A DNA stretch of 64,000 bases from Enterobacter pseudoroggenkampii (GCF_026420145.1 NZ_JAPMLV010000005.1:124001-188000), one strand, 5' to 3'; counted from the stretch's first letter, positions 1-8,517 are shown. Notes: generated from the sequence alone by a model not told the origin. Numbers and translations: made by a program.

Positions 1-318
1 GCGCTCCCGATTGCACGGACGGGTGCAGAGGAAAAGATGAAAATGGCCGCGCTCCAGCGCCGCATGTTCCACCTCTGCCAGCAGCCGCGCGCTGAGGTTC
101 TCGCCGCGAAGCTGCTCGTTGACCGCCACGCACTTGATGACGTTGGCGGCAAGCCCTGCGCAACCCACCAGCTGCGGGCCTGACCAGGCTTCGACAAACA
201 GCGTGATGTCGTTGTCCAGGCCAAGGCCGCTGTCTGCCAGCAGGTAACGGATCTGGCTTAAGCGTTCCGGATGCTTCGCCACGAGGGTGTGGCGAAAATC
301 GATGGGTTGACTGTTCAT
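1..318 (-). CDS. citC: Citrate lyase ligase CitC (N-terminal part, cut by window edge)
   Basis: The 106 codons read from ATG at 318 to the window edge begin MNSQPIDFRHTLVAKHPERL and form a GNAT-like acetyltransferase fold, including FVEAWSGPQLVGCAGLAAN and LRGENLSARLLAEVEHAAL. This is the usual N-terminal domain of [citrate (pro-3S)-lyase] ligase, which acetylates the prosthetic group of the citrate lyase acyl carrier subunit. The nucleotidyltransferase-like catalytic domain would lie outside the window. The gene starts 10 bp after the hydrolase gene and is probably in one operon with it and the transporter. The rest of the lyase genes (citDEF and so on) are expected just beyond the edge but are not visible. 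Confidence 0.85.
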   Translation of the reverse strand, partial: MNSQPIDFRHTLVAKHPERLSQIRYLLADSGLGLDNDITLFVEAWSGPQLVGCAGLAANVIKCVAVNEQLRGENLSARLLAEVEHAALERGHFHLFLCTRPCNRER

Positions 319-328
319 GCCGCCTTAC

Positions 329-1192
329 TCAGTGTGCCGCCGCAAGCCCGACGGCTGGCGCTTCCACGATCACGTTGCTCAGATGACCGATATGCTCGAT
401 CTCCACCTCAATGCGGTCGCCCTCTTTCATAAACAGCGGCGGGTTACGCTTTTTACCCACCCCGCCCGGGGATCCGGTGATGATCACGTCGCCTGGGCTT
501 AAGCGGGTAAAGGTGCTGATGTACTCAATCAGCTCCGCAACCTTGTGGATCATGCTGCTGGTGTTGTCTTCCTGCACCATGCGGCCGTTCAGCCAGGTGC
601 GGATCGCCAGCTGATGCGGATCCGGGATCTCGTCCGCCGTTGCCATCCACGGGCCGAACGCGCCGGTCTGACGCCAGTTTTTACCGGCGGTAAACCAGGT
701 GTGCTGCCAGTCGCGGGCGGAGCCGTCCATGTAGCAGCTGTAGCCCGCCACGTGGCGCAGGGCGTCTTCGCGGCTGATGTTCTCTCCGCCTTTACCGATG
801 ATCACCGCCAGCTCGCCTTCGTAGTCGAATTCGCTGGAGTGGCGCGGCTTCAGCACCGGCTCGTTGTGGCCGGTCTGTGAATCCGGGAAGCGGACAAACA
901 GCGTTGGGGCCGGGTTGTGCTGGTCAAACTCCTTGCGCTTGTCGGCGTAGTTCATGCCCACGCAGAGGATTTTTTCCGGCTGCTCAATCACCGGTAAGAA
1001 GGTGATGGCGCTCATCGGCACGTCCACGGCATCGTTCAGGTAGCGGGTGGCCTGTGCCAGCCCGTTGCCCTGCAGCAGCGCCTTGAGGTCGCTGTAGCGG
1101 TCGCCCAGACGGCGGCCTAAATCAATCACGCCGTCGGCCTGGACGATGCCGTAGCTGCGTTTTCCCTGGTATAAAAAGCTTGCGAGTTTCAT
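329..1192 (-). CDS. Fumarylacetoacetate hydrolase (FAH) family protein
   Basis: This 287-residue protein has an N-terminal cap (MKLASFLYQGKRSYGIVQAD) followed by the FAH catalytic fold. Recognisable elements are the acidic metal-binding segment FDYEGELAVIIGKGG around residue 120, a downstream Asp in YMDGSARDWQ, and the C-terminal ITGSPGGVGKKRNPP loop. The family contains C-C hydrolases, isomerases and oxaloacetate decarboxylases (FAHD1 type). It lies between the 2HCT transporter (17 bp) and citC (10 bp) in one transcription unit. Citrate lyase yields acetate plus oxaloacetate and no oadGAB genes are seen here, so an oxaloacetate decarboxylase or tautomerase role is attractive. That role is inferred from context only. 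Confidence 0.85.
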   Translation of the reverse strand: MKLASFLYQGKRSYGIVQADGVIDLGRRLGDRYSDLKALLQGNGLAQATRYLNDAVDVPMSAITFLPVIEQPEKILCVGMNYADKRKEFDQHNPAPTLFVRFPDSQTGHNEPVLKPRHSSEFDYEGELAVIIGKGGENISREDALRHVAGYSCYMDGSARDWQHTWFTAGKNWRQTGAFGPWMATADEIPDPHQLAIRTWLNGRMVQEDNTSSMIHKVAELIEYISTFTRLSPGDVIITGSPGGVGKKRNPPLFMKEGDRIEVEIEHIGHLSNVIVEAPAVGLAAAH

Positions 1193-1209
1193 TGTTCTTT
1201 CCTGAAAAC

Positions 1210-2571
1210 TTAAACGAGGAAGTTGCCCAGAATCAGCAGTGAGACAGAGACGTTAATCGCCCCGCCGATACGGGTAGCAATCTGGGCGAACGGCATCAGG
1301 CTCATGCGGTTGCCTGCGGTCAGGATCGCCACGTCGCCGGTACCGCCCTGGCCGCTCTGGCAGCAGGAGACGATGGCGACATCAATCGGGTGCATACCAA
1401 TCTTTTTGCCGACGAAGAAGCCGGTGGCGACCAGTGCAGAAACGGTGCTGACAATCACCAGCAGGTTGCTGACGGTGAACGCCGCCACCAGTTCATGCCA
1501 TGGGGTGATGGCCACGCCAACGGCGAAGAGGATCGGGTAGGTCACAGAAGTCTGGAAGAATTTGTACACCACCTGAGAACCTTCCAGCAGGCGTGGAGAA
1601 GCGCCGTTGCAGAGCTTCACCAGCACCGCCATAAACAGCATGCCGACCGGAGCAGGCAGGCCAATCAGCTTGTGGCCGAGCATGCCCAGCATGTAGAGCA
1701 GCACCGCCAGCAGCGCGCCGGAGGCGATAGTGGTCACATCCGCTTTGCCGGAGAACGCAGGCTGAGAGACGGTGGTATCGGCATTGGCGCGGTTAGGCAT
1801 CAGCTGGCCTTCACCGGTCAGGTGCGGGAAACGTTTACCGAGCTGGTTCAGGCAGCCGGAGATAATGATCGCCGTCAGACCACCGAGCATCACCATCGGC
1901 AGCACGCGGCCGAGCGCCACGCCCTGGTCCATGTGCAGTAAGGTGGCATAGCCGATGGAAAGCGGGATCGCCCCTTCCCCGACGCCGCCCGCCATAATAG
2001 GCAGAATGATAAAGAAGAAGATCTGGAACGGCTCAAGACCCAGCGCCAGGCCGACGCCCATCCCCACCAGCATGCCGACGATTTCGCCGCACAGCATCGG
2101 GAAGAAGATGCGAAGGAAGCCCTGAATCAGCACCGTGCGGTTCATGCTCATGATGCTGCCGACAATAATGCAGCAGATATAGAGATAGAGAATGTTGGTG
2201 GATTTGTAGAACTTGGTGGTGGACTCGACCACCACGTCCGGCAGCAGGCCATAGTAGACCAGCGCGGAAGGAATAAAGGTGGCGCAAATCGCCGCCGCGC
2301 CGAGCTTGCCGACAATCGGCAGGCGTTTGCCAAACTCGCCGCAGGCAAAGCCGAAGAAGGCCAGCGTTGCCACCATCACCACGATATCGCTCGGCAGTTT
2401 TCCGCCCAGGCAATCAATCGCGATCAGTGCGCCCGCCAGAACGAACAGCGGCAGAGGAATAATCCCAATTTTCCAGGTATCCATAATATGCCACCAACGC
2501 TCTTTGAGCGAAGGTCGCTGAATTTCAATCGGGTCGTGGGTAACAGAGAAAGAATCGTCAGTTGTGCTCAT
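1210..2571 (-). CDS. citS: 2-hydroxycarboxylate (citrate/malate) sodium symporter, CitS/CitW family
   Basis: This 453-residue polytopic inner-membrane protein has about 11 predicted spans. It carries both signature motifs of the 2HCT family: a first GGxG loop in IMAGGVGEGAIPLSIGY, and the second re-entrant loop in SCCQSGQGGTGDVAILTAG followed by the conserved Arg of QIATRIGGA. Members exchange or co-transport citrate, malate or lactate with Na+ or H+. The length fits CitS (about 446 residues). It is the first gene of a leftward operon with the FAH hydrolase and citC, and it diverges from citAB. CitS (citrate) and CitW (citrate/malate exchange) cannot be told apart by eye, so the symbol is tentative. 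Confidence 0.85.
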   Translation of the reverse strand: MSTTDDSFSVTHDPIEIQRPSLKERWWHIMDTWKIGIIPLPLFVLAGALIAIDCLGGKLPSDIVVMVATLAFFGFACGEFGKRLPIVGKLGAAAICATFIPSALVYYGLLPDVVVESTTKFYKSTNILYLYICCIIVGSIMSMNRTVLIQGFLRIFFPMLCGEIVGMLVGMGVGLALGLEPFQIFFFIILPIMAGGVGEGAIPLSIGYATLLHMDQGVALGRVLPMVMLGGLTAIIISGCLNQLGKRFPHLTGEGQLMPNRANADTTVSQPAFSGKADVTTIASGALLAVLLYMLGMLGHKLIGLPAPVGMLFMAVLVKLCNGASPRLLEGSQVVYKFFQTSVTYPILFAVGVAITPWHELVAAFTVSNLLVIVSTVSALVATGFFVGKKIGMHPIDVAIVSCCQSGQGGTGDVAILTAGNRMSLMPFAQIATRIGGAINVSVSLLILGNFLV

Positions 2572-2916
2572 AATAAGCCCCTTGGTTATTTTGTGCGTTC
2601 AGCTTAGAGTCACAAAGGCTTACTTTATGTGAGGAATGGCATATTAAAAGCGAAGTTTTAATGGCAGCTATGGTTTTAATGGTTTCTTTTATTTAATGTG
2701 ATTTATACCTTATTTATTAGCGTGGTTTTTATGGTTTCTTTTCCGAATCGAACAAACAAATAACATTTGTTCATGCAGCCAGAGGCACGGCAGACTTTAG
2801 GATAACGCTTTTACAGCGCCCGCTGTGCAAGGGATCACAAGTTTTCGGCAAAGCGGGCGTCCGCGTGAAAAAAGATGATATATTGGCGATCTTTGCTGCT
2901 ACCTTGCGTGATAGTT
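2572..2916. promoter_or_regulatory. Divergent citS/citA control region with tandem 20-bp repeats and a CRP-like site
   Basis: This AT-rich divergent intergenic region holds two nearly identical 20-mers. TGGTTTTAATGGTTTCTTTT lies at 2671-2690 and TGGTTTTTATGGTTTCTTTT at 2723-2742 (19 of 20 identical), with starts 52 bp apart, about five helical turns. They are candidate operators for the CitB regulator, whose family binds AT-rich DNA. At 2824-2839, TGTGC-N6-TCACA fits the CRP consensus in both halves except one base, as expected for a catabolite-controlled citrate locus. No protein-coding signal is seen here. The repeats and spacing are directly visible; the binding proteins are inferred. Confidence 0.6.
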
Positions 2917-4542
2917 ATGAAAGTCTCTTTCCAGATCAAGTTGTTTATTTCGCTGGTTGCCTTTTTCTCAGTACTTTTTGCGTTACTGGGCGGATATTAT
3001 TATGCCGACGTCGGAAAACAGCTATATCAGGAAATGAGTACGCGAGCCAAAATACAGGCTGAAGAAATTGCGCTTATTCCGACATTGCGTAATGAAGTTG
3101 AACAAAAAAATATCAGCGCCATCCATGATTTTATGCAGAAGATTTCTGCGCACAGTGACGCCAGCTTTATTGTGATTGGTGATAATAAGGGTCAGCATCT
3201 TTTTCACTCCGTCTTTGCCGACAGAGTGGGCACAACCCTGGTTGGCGGAGACAACGAAGCCGTATTGCAGGGTAAAAGCACCACCACCATTCGCAAAGGC
3301 GGGTTGGGTATTTCGCTGCGCAGTAAGGCCCCCATCTTCAACGCTGCCGGACAGGTGGTCGGCATTGTTTCGGTCGGCTATCTCACCAGCTACCTGGACA
3401 CCATTACCGTCAGTAAGGTGGTCAATATCCTGATTGCCGCCGTGCTGCTGCTGATCGCTCTCTTTATCTTCTCCTGGTTCTTTACCCGCAGCATCAAGAA
3501 GCAGATCTTCTCTCTTGAGCCGCGAGAAATCGGGCTGCTGGTGCGCCAGCAGAAGGCGCTAATGGAGTCTATTTATGAAGGGGTGATTGCCATTGACGAT
3601 CGGCGGCGGATTGAAGTGATCAACCAGGCGGCGCGCAAGCTGCTGGGTCTGAGCCAGCCGGCCCGTGAGCTGCGCGGGCAGCTGATAAGCCAGGTTATCG
3701 ATCCGGTCCCGTTCTTCGACACGCAGACGATGCTGGCGAAAGATACCCATGACGAGATTTGCCGTTTTAACGATCTCACGGTAATTGCCAGCCGGGTGCA
3801 CATCATGCTTGAGGGGTCGCTGCAGGGGTGGGTGATCACCTTCCGCGATCGCAACGAAATCGACTCGCTGAGCGCCCAGCTCAGCCAGGTAAAACGCTAT
3901 GTCGATAACCTGCGTATTATGCGCCATGAGCAGTTAAACCGAATGACCACGCTCTCCGGCCTGCTGCATATGGGCCGCTATGAGGAAGCCATTGGCTACA
4001 TTCAGGCGCAGTCGGAGCATGCCCAGGAGCTGCTGGACTTTATCTCTTCGCGCTTCAGCTCCCCGACCCTGTGCGGCCTGCTGCTGGGGAAAGCCGCCCG
4101 CGCGCGGGAGAAAGGCGTCGAACTGAGTTTCGACCCGGCATGTCGGCTGGACAGGCCGTTCCTGCCGTTAGGGGAGCAAGAGCTGATTTCGATTATTGGC
4201 AACCTGCTGGATAACGCCATCGAAGCGACACAGCGATCGCCGCTTCCCCATGCGCCGGTAGAAGTGCTGATAAAACTCAGCGAACAGGAGCTGATTATTG
4301 AAGTGGCCGACCAGGGCGTTGGCATTACACCGGAGATCCGTGACCGGATCTTTGAACGCGGCATCACCACCAAAACACGCGGCGATCATGGGATTGGCCT
4401 GTATCTGATCGAAAGCTATGTCACACAGGCTGGCGGCGCGATAGAAGTTGCCGATAATACCCCGCGCGGCGCCATTTTCTCCTTGTTTATCCCGGCCACG
4501 GGAACCGCCCGGCAACTGGAAGACACCGACTATGCAACATGA
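2917..4542 (+). CDS. citA: Sensor histidine kinase of the CitA/DpiB type
   Basis: Read from ATG 2917, this is a 541-residue membrane kinase; an in-frame ATG at 2875 would add 14 residues, and neither has a strong ribosome site. TM1 spans about residues 6-27 and TM2 about 167-187, enclosing a periplasmic PAS-like sensor. A cytoplasmic PAS domain (about 215-310) follows, then the DHp segment with His337 in MRHEQLNRMTTLSG, the N box IIGNLLDNAIEA, and the G boxes around VADQGVGI and GDHGIGLYL. In the ligand pocket, His97, Arg135 and Lys137 match the citrate ligands of K. pneumoniae CitA, but His94 replaces the conserved Arg (R66 of the isolated domain). It overlaps citB by 11 bp. Confidence 0.9.
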   Translation: MKVSFQIKLFISLVAFFSVLFALLGGYYYADVGKQLYQEMSTRAKIQAEEIALIPTLRNEVEQKNISAIHDFMQKISAHSDASFIVIGDNKGQHLFHSVFADRVGTTLVGGDNEAVLQGKSTTTIRKGGLGISLRSKAPIFNAAGQVVGIVSVGYLTSYLDTITVSKVVNILIAAVLLLIALFIFSWFFTRSIKKQIFSLEPREIGLLVRQQKALMESIYEGVIAIDDRRRIEVINQAARKLLGLSQPARELRGQLISQVIDPVPFFDTQTMLAKDTHDEICRFNDLTVIASRVHIMLEGSLQGWVITFRDRNEIDSLSAQLSQVKRYVDNLRIMRHEQLNRMTTLSGLLHMGRYEEAIGYIQAQSEHAQELLDFISSRFSSPTLCGLLLGKAARAREKGVELSFDPACRLDRPFLPLGEQELISIIGNLLDNAIEATQRSPLPHAPVEVLIKLSEQELIIEVADQGVGITPEIRDRIFERGITTKTRGDHGIGLYLIESYVTQAGGAIEVADNTPRGAIFSLFIPATGTARQLEDTDYAT

Positions 4543-5224
4543 ACTTATCGACGTACTGATTGTTGAAGACGAGAACGAGCTGGCGCAACTGCACGCGGAG
4601 CTGATAAGCAAACATCCGCGACTGAGGCTGGTGGGCATTGCCTCGTCGCTGGCTGCGGCCCAGGCAGAGCTTGCAAACAAACAGCCGCAGCTGGTGCTGC
4701 TGGATAACTATCTGCCAGACGGCAAAGGGATCTCGCTGATCAATAACCCCATGCTGGCCCGTGCCAACTGCTCGGTGATTTTTATTACCGCCGCCAGCGA
4801 TATGGATACCTGCAGCCAGGCGATCCGCAACGGCGCGTTCGACTACATCCTCAAACCCGTCTCCTGGAAGCGGCTCAGCCAGTCGCTGGAGCGGTTTGTG
4901 CAGTTTGCCGAACAGCAGCGGGTCTGGAAGATTGTCGACCAGCAGAACGTGGATTCGCTGTATCAGCTACAGGCGAAAAACTACCGCCAGGACAACGGCA
5001 GCAAGGGTATTGAGGAGAATACGCTGGCGCGGGTGCAGTCACTGTTTAACGACAAGGCAACCCACTGCTTTACCGTGGATGAGGTGGTGAGCGAAACGGG
5101 ATTAAGCAAAACCACCACCCGGCGCTATCTGGAACACTGCGTGGAGGCAGGTTTTCTGACGGTGGAGATGCTGTACGGCAAGATTGGGCATCCGAGGAGG
5201 ATGTACAAGCGTAGTGCGGTTTGA
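4532..5224 (+). CDS. citB: Response regulator of the CitB/DpiA type
   Basis: This 230-residue protein starts at ATG 4532, inside the end of citA (11-bp overlap, coupled translation). The N-terminal receiver (about 5-125) has the acidic pair in VEDENE, the phosphoacceptor Asp in LVLLDNYLPDGKG, the Thr/Ala switch IFITAAS and the conserved Lys in YILKPVSWKRL. A linker leads to a C-terminal helix-turn-helix (about 170-215, FTVDEVVSETGLSKTTTRRYLEHC) as in CitB, DpiA and DcuR. It should activate the divergent citS operon in response to the CitA ligand. The AT-rich tandem repeats in the divergent region are plausible targets. Confidence 0.9.
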   Translation: MQHELIDVLIVEDENELAQLHAELISKHPRLRLVGIASSLAAAQAELANKQPQLVLLDNYLPDGKGISLINNPMLARANCSVIFITAASDMDTCSQAIRNGAFDYILKPVSWKRLSQSLERFVQFAEQQRVWKIVDQQNVDSLYQLQAKNYRQDNGSKGIEENTLARVQSLFNDKATHCFTVDEVVSETGLSKTTTRRYLEHCVEAGFLTVEMLYGKIGHPRRMYKRSAV

Positions 5225-5232
5225 TGAAAGGT

Positions 5233-5267
5233 TCCCTCTCCCTGTGGGAGAGGGTTAGGGTGAGGGC
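5233..5267 (+). repeat. GAGAGGG intergenic palindromic repeat, copy 1
   Basis: The element consists of CCCTCTCCCTGTGGGAGAGG followed by GTTAGGGTGAGGGC. It forms a strong hairpin between the convergent citB and speC genes and may help end both transcripts. Further copies lie at 32214-32249, 32257-32292, 45505-45540, 53882-53917 and 61198-61233, always in intergenic DNA. Confidence 0.85.
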
Positions 5268-5278
5268 TGCAGCCCGCA

Positions 5279-7414
5279 CTATCTCAACACATACCCATAC
5301 AGCCGCTTGATCCCGTCGGCATCCTTCTCGCTGTAAACCCCCTGCAGCTCCGGCGAGAAGCCCGGCAGCAGGTTGATCCCCTCCTCCAGCGCCAGGAAGT
5401 AACGCTGTACCGCCCCGCCCCAGACTTCACCCGGCACCACGCACAGCACGCCCGGCGGATAGGGCAGCGCCCCTTCGGCAGCAATCCGTCCTTCGGCATC
5501 CCGTATGCGAACCAGCTCCACGTCTCCGCGAATATACGCCTGATTGGCATCCTGCGGGTTCATCACCACCTCAGGCAGGCTCTCCTTGCGGAACATCGCC
5601 TTCTGCAAATCCTTCACGTCAAAGCTGACGTAGAGATCGTGCATCTCCTGGCACAGCTGGCGGAGGGTATAATCCCGGTAGCGCACCGGGTATTTCTGGA
5701 AGATCGTCGGCAGCACGTCCGCCAGCGGCGTATCGTCTTCAATATGCTGTTCAAACTGCCCCAGCATCGCCACCAGCTGCGCCAGCTTCTCGCTGCTTTC
5801 GGCAGGCGTCAGCAGGAACAGGATCGAGTTGAGGTCGCATTTCTCCGGCACGATGCCGTTTTCGCGCAGGTAGTGCGCCAGAATCGTCGCCGGGATCCCG
5901 AAATCGGTGTACTCCCCGGTTTCGGCATCGATACCCGGCGTGGTCAGCAGCAGCTTGCATGGGTCGACAAAGTACTGCTCGTGAGCATAGCCCTCAAACC
6001 CGTGCCATTTGGCCCCCGGCTCAAAGCTGAAGAAGCGCAGCTCGCTGGCAATGGCGTGCGTCGGATGATCCTGCCACGGCCGCCCCGCCACCACCGGTGG
6101 GATAAACGGTTTGATCATATGACAGTTGGCAATGATCGCCTTGCGCGCCTCAATCCCCAGCTCAACGCACTCGGCCCACAGCCTGCGCCCGCTTTCCCCT
6201 TCGTGGATCTTGGCATTCACATCCAGCGCGGCGAACAGCGGGTAAAACGGGCTGGTGGAGGCATGCAGCATAAAGGCGTTGTTCAGCCGCTTGTGCGGGC
6301 AGAAACGCGCCTGACCGCGGATGTGGTTATCCTTTTTATGGATCTGCGACGTTTGTGAGAACCCGGCCTGCTGTTTGTGCACCGACTGGGTCACAAAAAT
6401 GCCCGGATCGTTCTCGTTCAGCTCCAGCAACAGCGGGGACGTTGCCGCCATCATCGGAATAAATTGCTCGTAGCCCACCCAGGCGGAGTCAAAGAGGATG
6501 TAGTCGCAGAGATGGCCGATCTTGTCGATCACCTGACGGGCGTTGTAGATCGTCCCATCGTAGGTGCCGAGCTGAATGATCGCCAGGCGGAACGGACGCG
6601 CCTCGTCGGCTTTCTCCGGCGCCGCCTCGCGGATCAGGTCCCGCAGATACGCGTCGTCAAAGCAGTGCTCGTCAATCCCGCCAATAAAGCCAAACGGGTT
6701 ACGTGCAGCCTCCAGATAAACCGGCGTGGCACCCGCCTGGATCAGCGCCCCGTGGTGGTTAGATTTATGGTTGTTGCGGTCGAACAGCACCAGGTCGCCG
6801 CGGGTGAGCAGCGCGTTGGTCACTACCTTGTTGGCCGCCGACGTTCCGTTCAGCACGAAGTAGGTTTTATCCGCGTTGAACACTTTCGCCGCGAACTTTT
6901 GCGCGTGCTTGGCGGACCCTTCGTGGATCAGCAGATCGCCCAGCTTCACGTCGGCATTGCACATGTCGGCGCGAAACACGTTCTCACCGAAGAAATCATA
7001 GAACTGCCGCCCTGCCGGGTGTTTTTTGAAAAAGGCGCCGTGCTGGTGTCCCGGGCAGGCGAAAGTGCTGTTGCCCATCTCCACATACTGACTCAAGGTG
7101 TCGAAAAACGGCGGCAGCAAATTCTCTTCATAACGGCTGGCAGCAGTTTCCAGTTCCAGAAACTCCTGAGCTTTACCCGAGATGACCGCGGTGGCACCGT
7201 CAGGTACGTCCGTTGCCTCCTGCGAGAAAATAAACACCGGTAGCTGAAAGCCCGTACGTTTCAGCAGTGCAAGAATGCCGCTGCGACTTTCAGCTGTTGT
7301 GATGACGACGGCCGCCACATCGGTAAAATCAGTGCTGTCAAGCGTCACCTTTTCGCGGTGCGTAGACACGGTGGAGACCAGCTCGCGGCTGACGGCAATT
7401 TTCATGGTTTTCAT
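5279..7414 (-). CDS. speC: Biosynthetic/constitutive ornithine decarboxylase
   Basis: This 711-residue PLP enzyme (same length as E. coli SpeC) converts ornithine to putrescine in the cytoplasm. The order is an N-terminal wing domain (TDFTDVAAVVITTAESRSGIL), the PLP-binding fold type I core with the Schiff-base Lys in FVTQSVHKQQAGFSQTSQ, and the C-terminal domain ending RLYGYVL. The start is ATG 7414 (MKTMKIAVSRELV). The frame stays open for about 120 codons upstream, but the residues there resemble nothing in the family. It diverges from yqgA, as in E. coli. Its 3' end faces citB across a GAGAGGG repeat. Confidence 0.97.
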   Translation of the reverse strand: MKTMKIAVSRELVSTVSTHREKVTLDSTDFTDVAAVVITTAESRSGILALLKRTGFQLPVFIFSQEATDVPDGATAVISGKAQEFLELETAASRYEENLLPPFFDTLSQYVEMGNSTFACPGHQHGAFFKKHPAGRQFYDFFGENVFRADMCNADVKLGDLLIHEGSAKHAQKFAAKVFNADKTYFVLNGTSAANKVVTNALLTRGDLVLFDRNNHKSNHHGALIQAGATPVYLEAARNPFGFIGGIDEHCFDDAYLRDLIREAAPEKADEARPFRLAIIQLGTYDGTIYNARQVIDKIGHLCDYILFDSAWVGYEQFIPMMAATSPLLLELNENDPGIFVTQSVHKQQAGFSQTSQIHKKDNHIRGQARFCPHKRLNNAFMLHASTSPFYPLFAALDVNAKIHEGESGRRLWAECVELGIEARKAIIANCHMIKPFIPPVVAGRPWQDHPTHAIASELRFFSFEPGAKWHGFEGYAHEQYFVDPCKLLLTTPGIDAETGEYTDFGIPATILAHYLRENGIVPEKCDLNSILFLLTPAESSEKLAQLVAMLGQFEQHIEDDTPLADVLPTIFQKYPVRYRDYTLRQLCQEMHDLYVSFDVKDLQKAMFRKESLPEVVMNPQDANQAYIRGDVELVRIRDAEGRIAAEGALPYPPGVLCVVPGEVWGGAVQRYFLALEEGINLLPGFSPELQGVYSEKDADGIKRLYGYVLR

Positions 7415-7595
7415 AGGCGCAGTTACCCTCACCGAGCGGTGAGACAGGGAGGAGAAAATTCGCGCAATAATGTCACCTTTTATTTTGAGGTGCAAGAAGG
7501 AATCAGTATGCACGAAACCACCCAAAGCTAAGGCTCGAGCAGGCCTGACGTGCCATAATAATGCAATATCAATGATTAAATAACAGGAGTTAACT

Positions 7596-8312
7596 TTGGT
7601 TATCGGGCCATTTATCAACGCAGGAGCCGTATTGCTGGGCGGCGTACTCGGCGCCGTGCTGAGCCAGCGGTTGCCGGAGCGGATTCGCACCTCCATGCCC
7701 TCGATATTCGGCCTGGCATCGTTAGGGATCGGTATTCTGTTGGTGGTCAAATGCGCCAACCTGCCGGTGATGGTGCTGGCCACCCTGCTCGGCGCGCTGA
7801 TTGGCGAGTTCTGCTATCTGGAAAAAGGCATTAACGGCGCGGTGAGTAAAGCCAAAAACCTGATTGCCCGACCCGGCGGCAAGGCGAAACACGGCACGCA
7901 CGAGTCGTTTATTCAAAACTATGTCGCCATCATCATTCTGTTTTGCGCCAGCGGCACCGGGATTTTCGGTTCGATGCAGGAAGGGATGACGGGCGACCCG
8001 AGCATATTGATTGCGAAGGCGTTTCTTGATTTCTTCACCGCCACCATTTTCGCCACTACTCTTGGCGTCGCCGTGGCGGCGATTTGCGTCCCGATGCTGC
8101 TTATCCAGCTGGCACTGGCTACCTGCGCCACGTTAATTCTCCCGCTCACTACGCCGGCGATGATGGCAGACTTTACCGCCGTCGGCGGCCTGCTGCTGCT
8201 GGCTACCGGGCTGCGCATCTGTGGGATTAAGATGTTTGCCGTGGTGAACATGCTGCCCGCACTGCTGCTCGCCATGCCGCTCTCCGCACTCTGGACGCAC
8301 TTTTTCGCTTAA
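7596..8312 (+). CDS. yqgA: DUF554 family inner-membrane protein YqgA
   Basis: This 238-residue hydrophobic protein has about seven spans and closely matches E. coli YqgA (MVIGPFINAGAVLLGGVLGA at the start, GLRICGIKMFAVVNMLPALL near the end). The start codon is TTG at 7596, chosen because AGGAG sits at 7585-7589 with good spacing and the family begins at this Met-Val-Ile-Gly. Its function is unknown; the DUF554 family is a putative transporter. It lies between divergent speC and the tRNA-Phe gene, the E. coli K-12 order. Confidence 0.93.
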   Translation: MVIGPFINAGAVLLGGVLGAVLSQRLPERIRTSMPSIFGLASLGIGILLVVKCANLPVMVLATLLGALIGEFCYLEKGINGAVSKAKNLIARPGGKAKHGTHESFIQNYVAIIILFCASGTGIFGSMQEGMTGDPSILIAKAFLDFFTATIFATTLGVAVAAICVPMLLIQLALATCATLILPLTTPAMMADFTAVGGLLLLATGLRICGIKMFAVVNMLPALLLAMPLSALWTHFFA

Positions 8313-8368
8313 GGATGCGGCGAAATGGTGAGAGATTGCGCAGTCTGTAACGAAAACAACATTTTTCG

Positions 8369-8404
8369 TTGACGCCACCGGGCAGATCGGGTTTAATGCG
8401 CCCC
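8369..8404 (+). promoter_or_regulatory. tRNA-Phe promoter with GC-rich discriminator
   Basis: The -35 box TTGACG is at 8369-8374 and the -10 box TTTAAT at 8392-8397, with an exact 17-bp spacer. GCGCCCCG follows the -10 box, a GC-rich discriminator of the kind that puts stable RNA promoters under stringent (ppGpp/DksA) control. Confidence 0.8.
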
Positions 8405-8407
8405 GTT

Positions 8408-8483
8408 GCCCGGATAGCTCAGTCGGTAGAGCAGGGGATTGAAAATCCCCGTGTCCTTGGTTCGATTCCGAGTCCGGGCACCA
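8408..8483 (+). tRNA. pheV: tRNA-Phe (anticodon GAA)
   Basis: This 76-nt gene has the full cloverleaf: acceptor arms GCCCGGA and TCCGGGC, D-loop AGCTCAGTCGGTAGAGC, anticodon stem GGGGATTGAAAATCCCC with GAA, T-arm GGTTCGATTCC and an encoded 3' CCA. Its position next to yqgA and speC corresponds to E. coli pheV, a well-known insertion site for genomic islands. The sequence right after it is AT-rich accessory DNA, but no integrase gene and no second copy of the 3' end is seen. Confidence 0.97.
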
Positions 8484-8492
8484 CTTCTTCAG

Positions 8493-8517
8493 AAAACCCG
8501 CCCTCGTGGCGGGTTTT
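8493..8517 (+). terminator. Rho-independent terminator of tRNA-Phe
   Basis: AAAACCCGCC, a five-base loop and GGCGGGTTTT with a continuing T-rich tail lie 10 bp after the CCA end. No gene is seen from here to 8755, an AT-rich leader upstream of hcp. Confidence 0.9.

Noticed and set aside
7415..7783. Open frame extending speC about 120 codons upstream
   Set aside because: The residues do not resemble ornithine decarboxylases, while ATG 7414 gives exactly the E. coli length. The extension also overlaps the divergent yqgA start.
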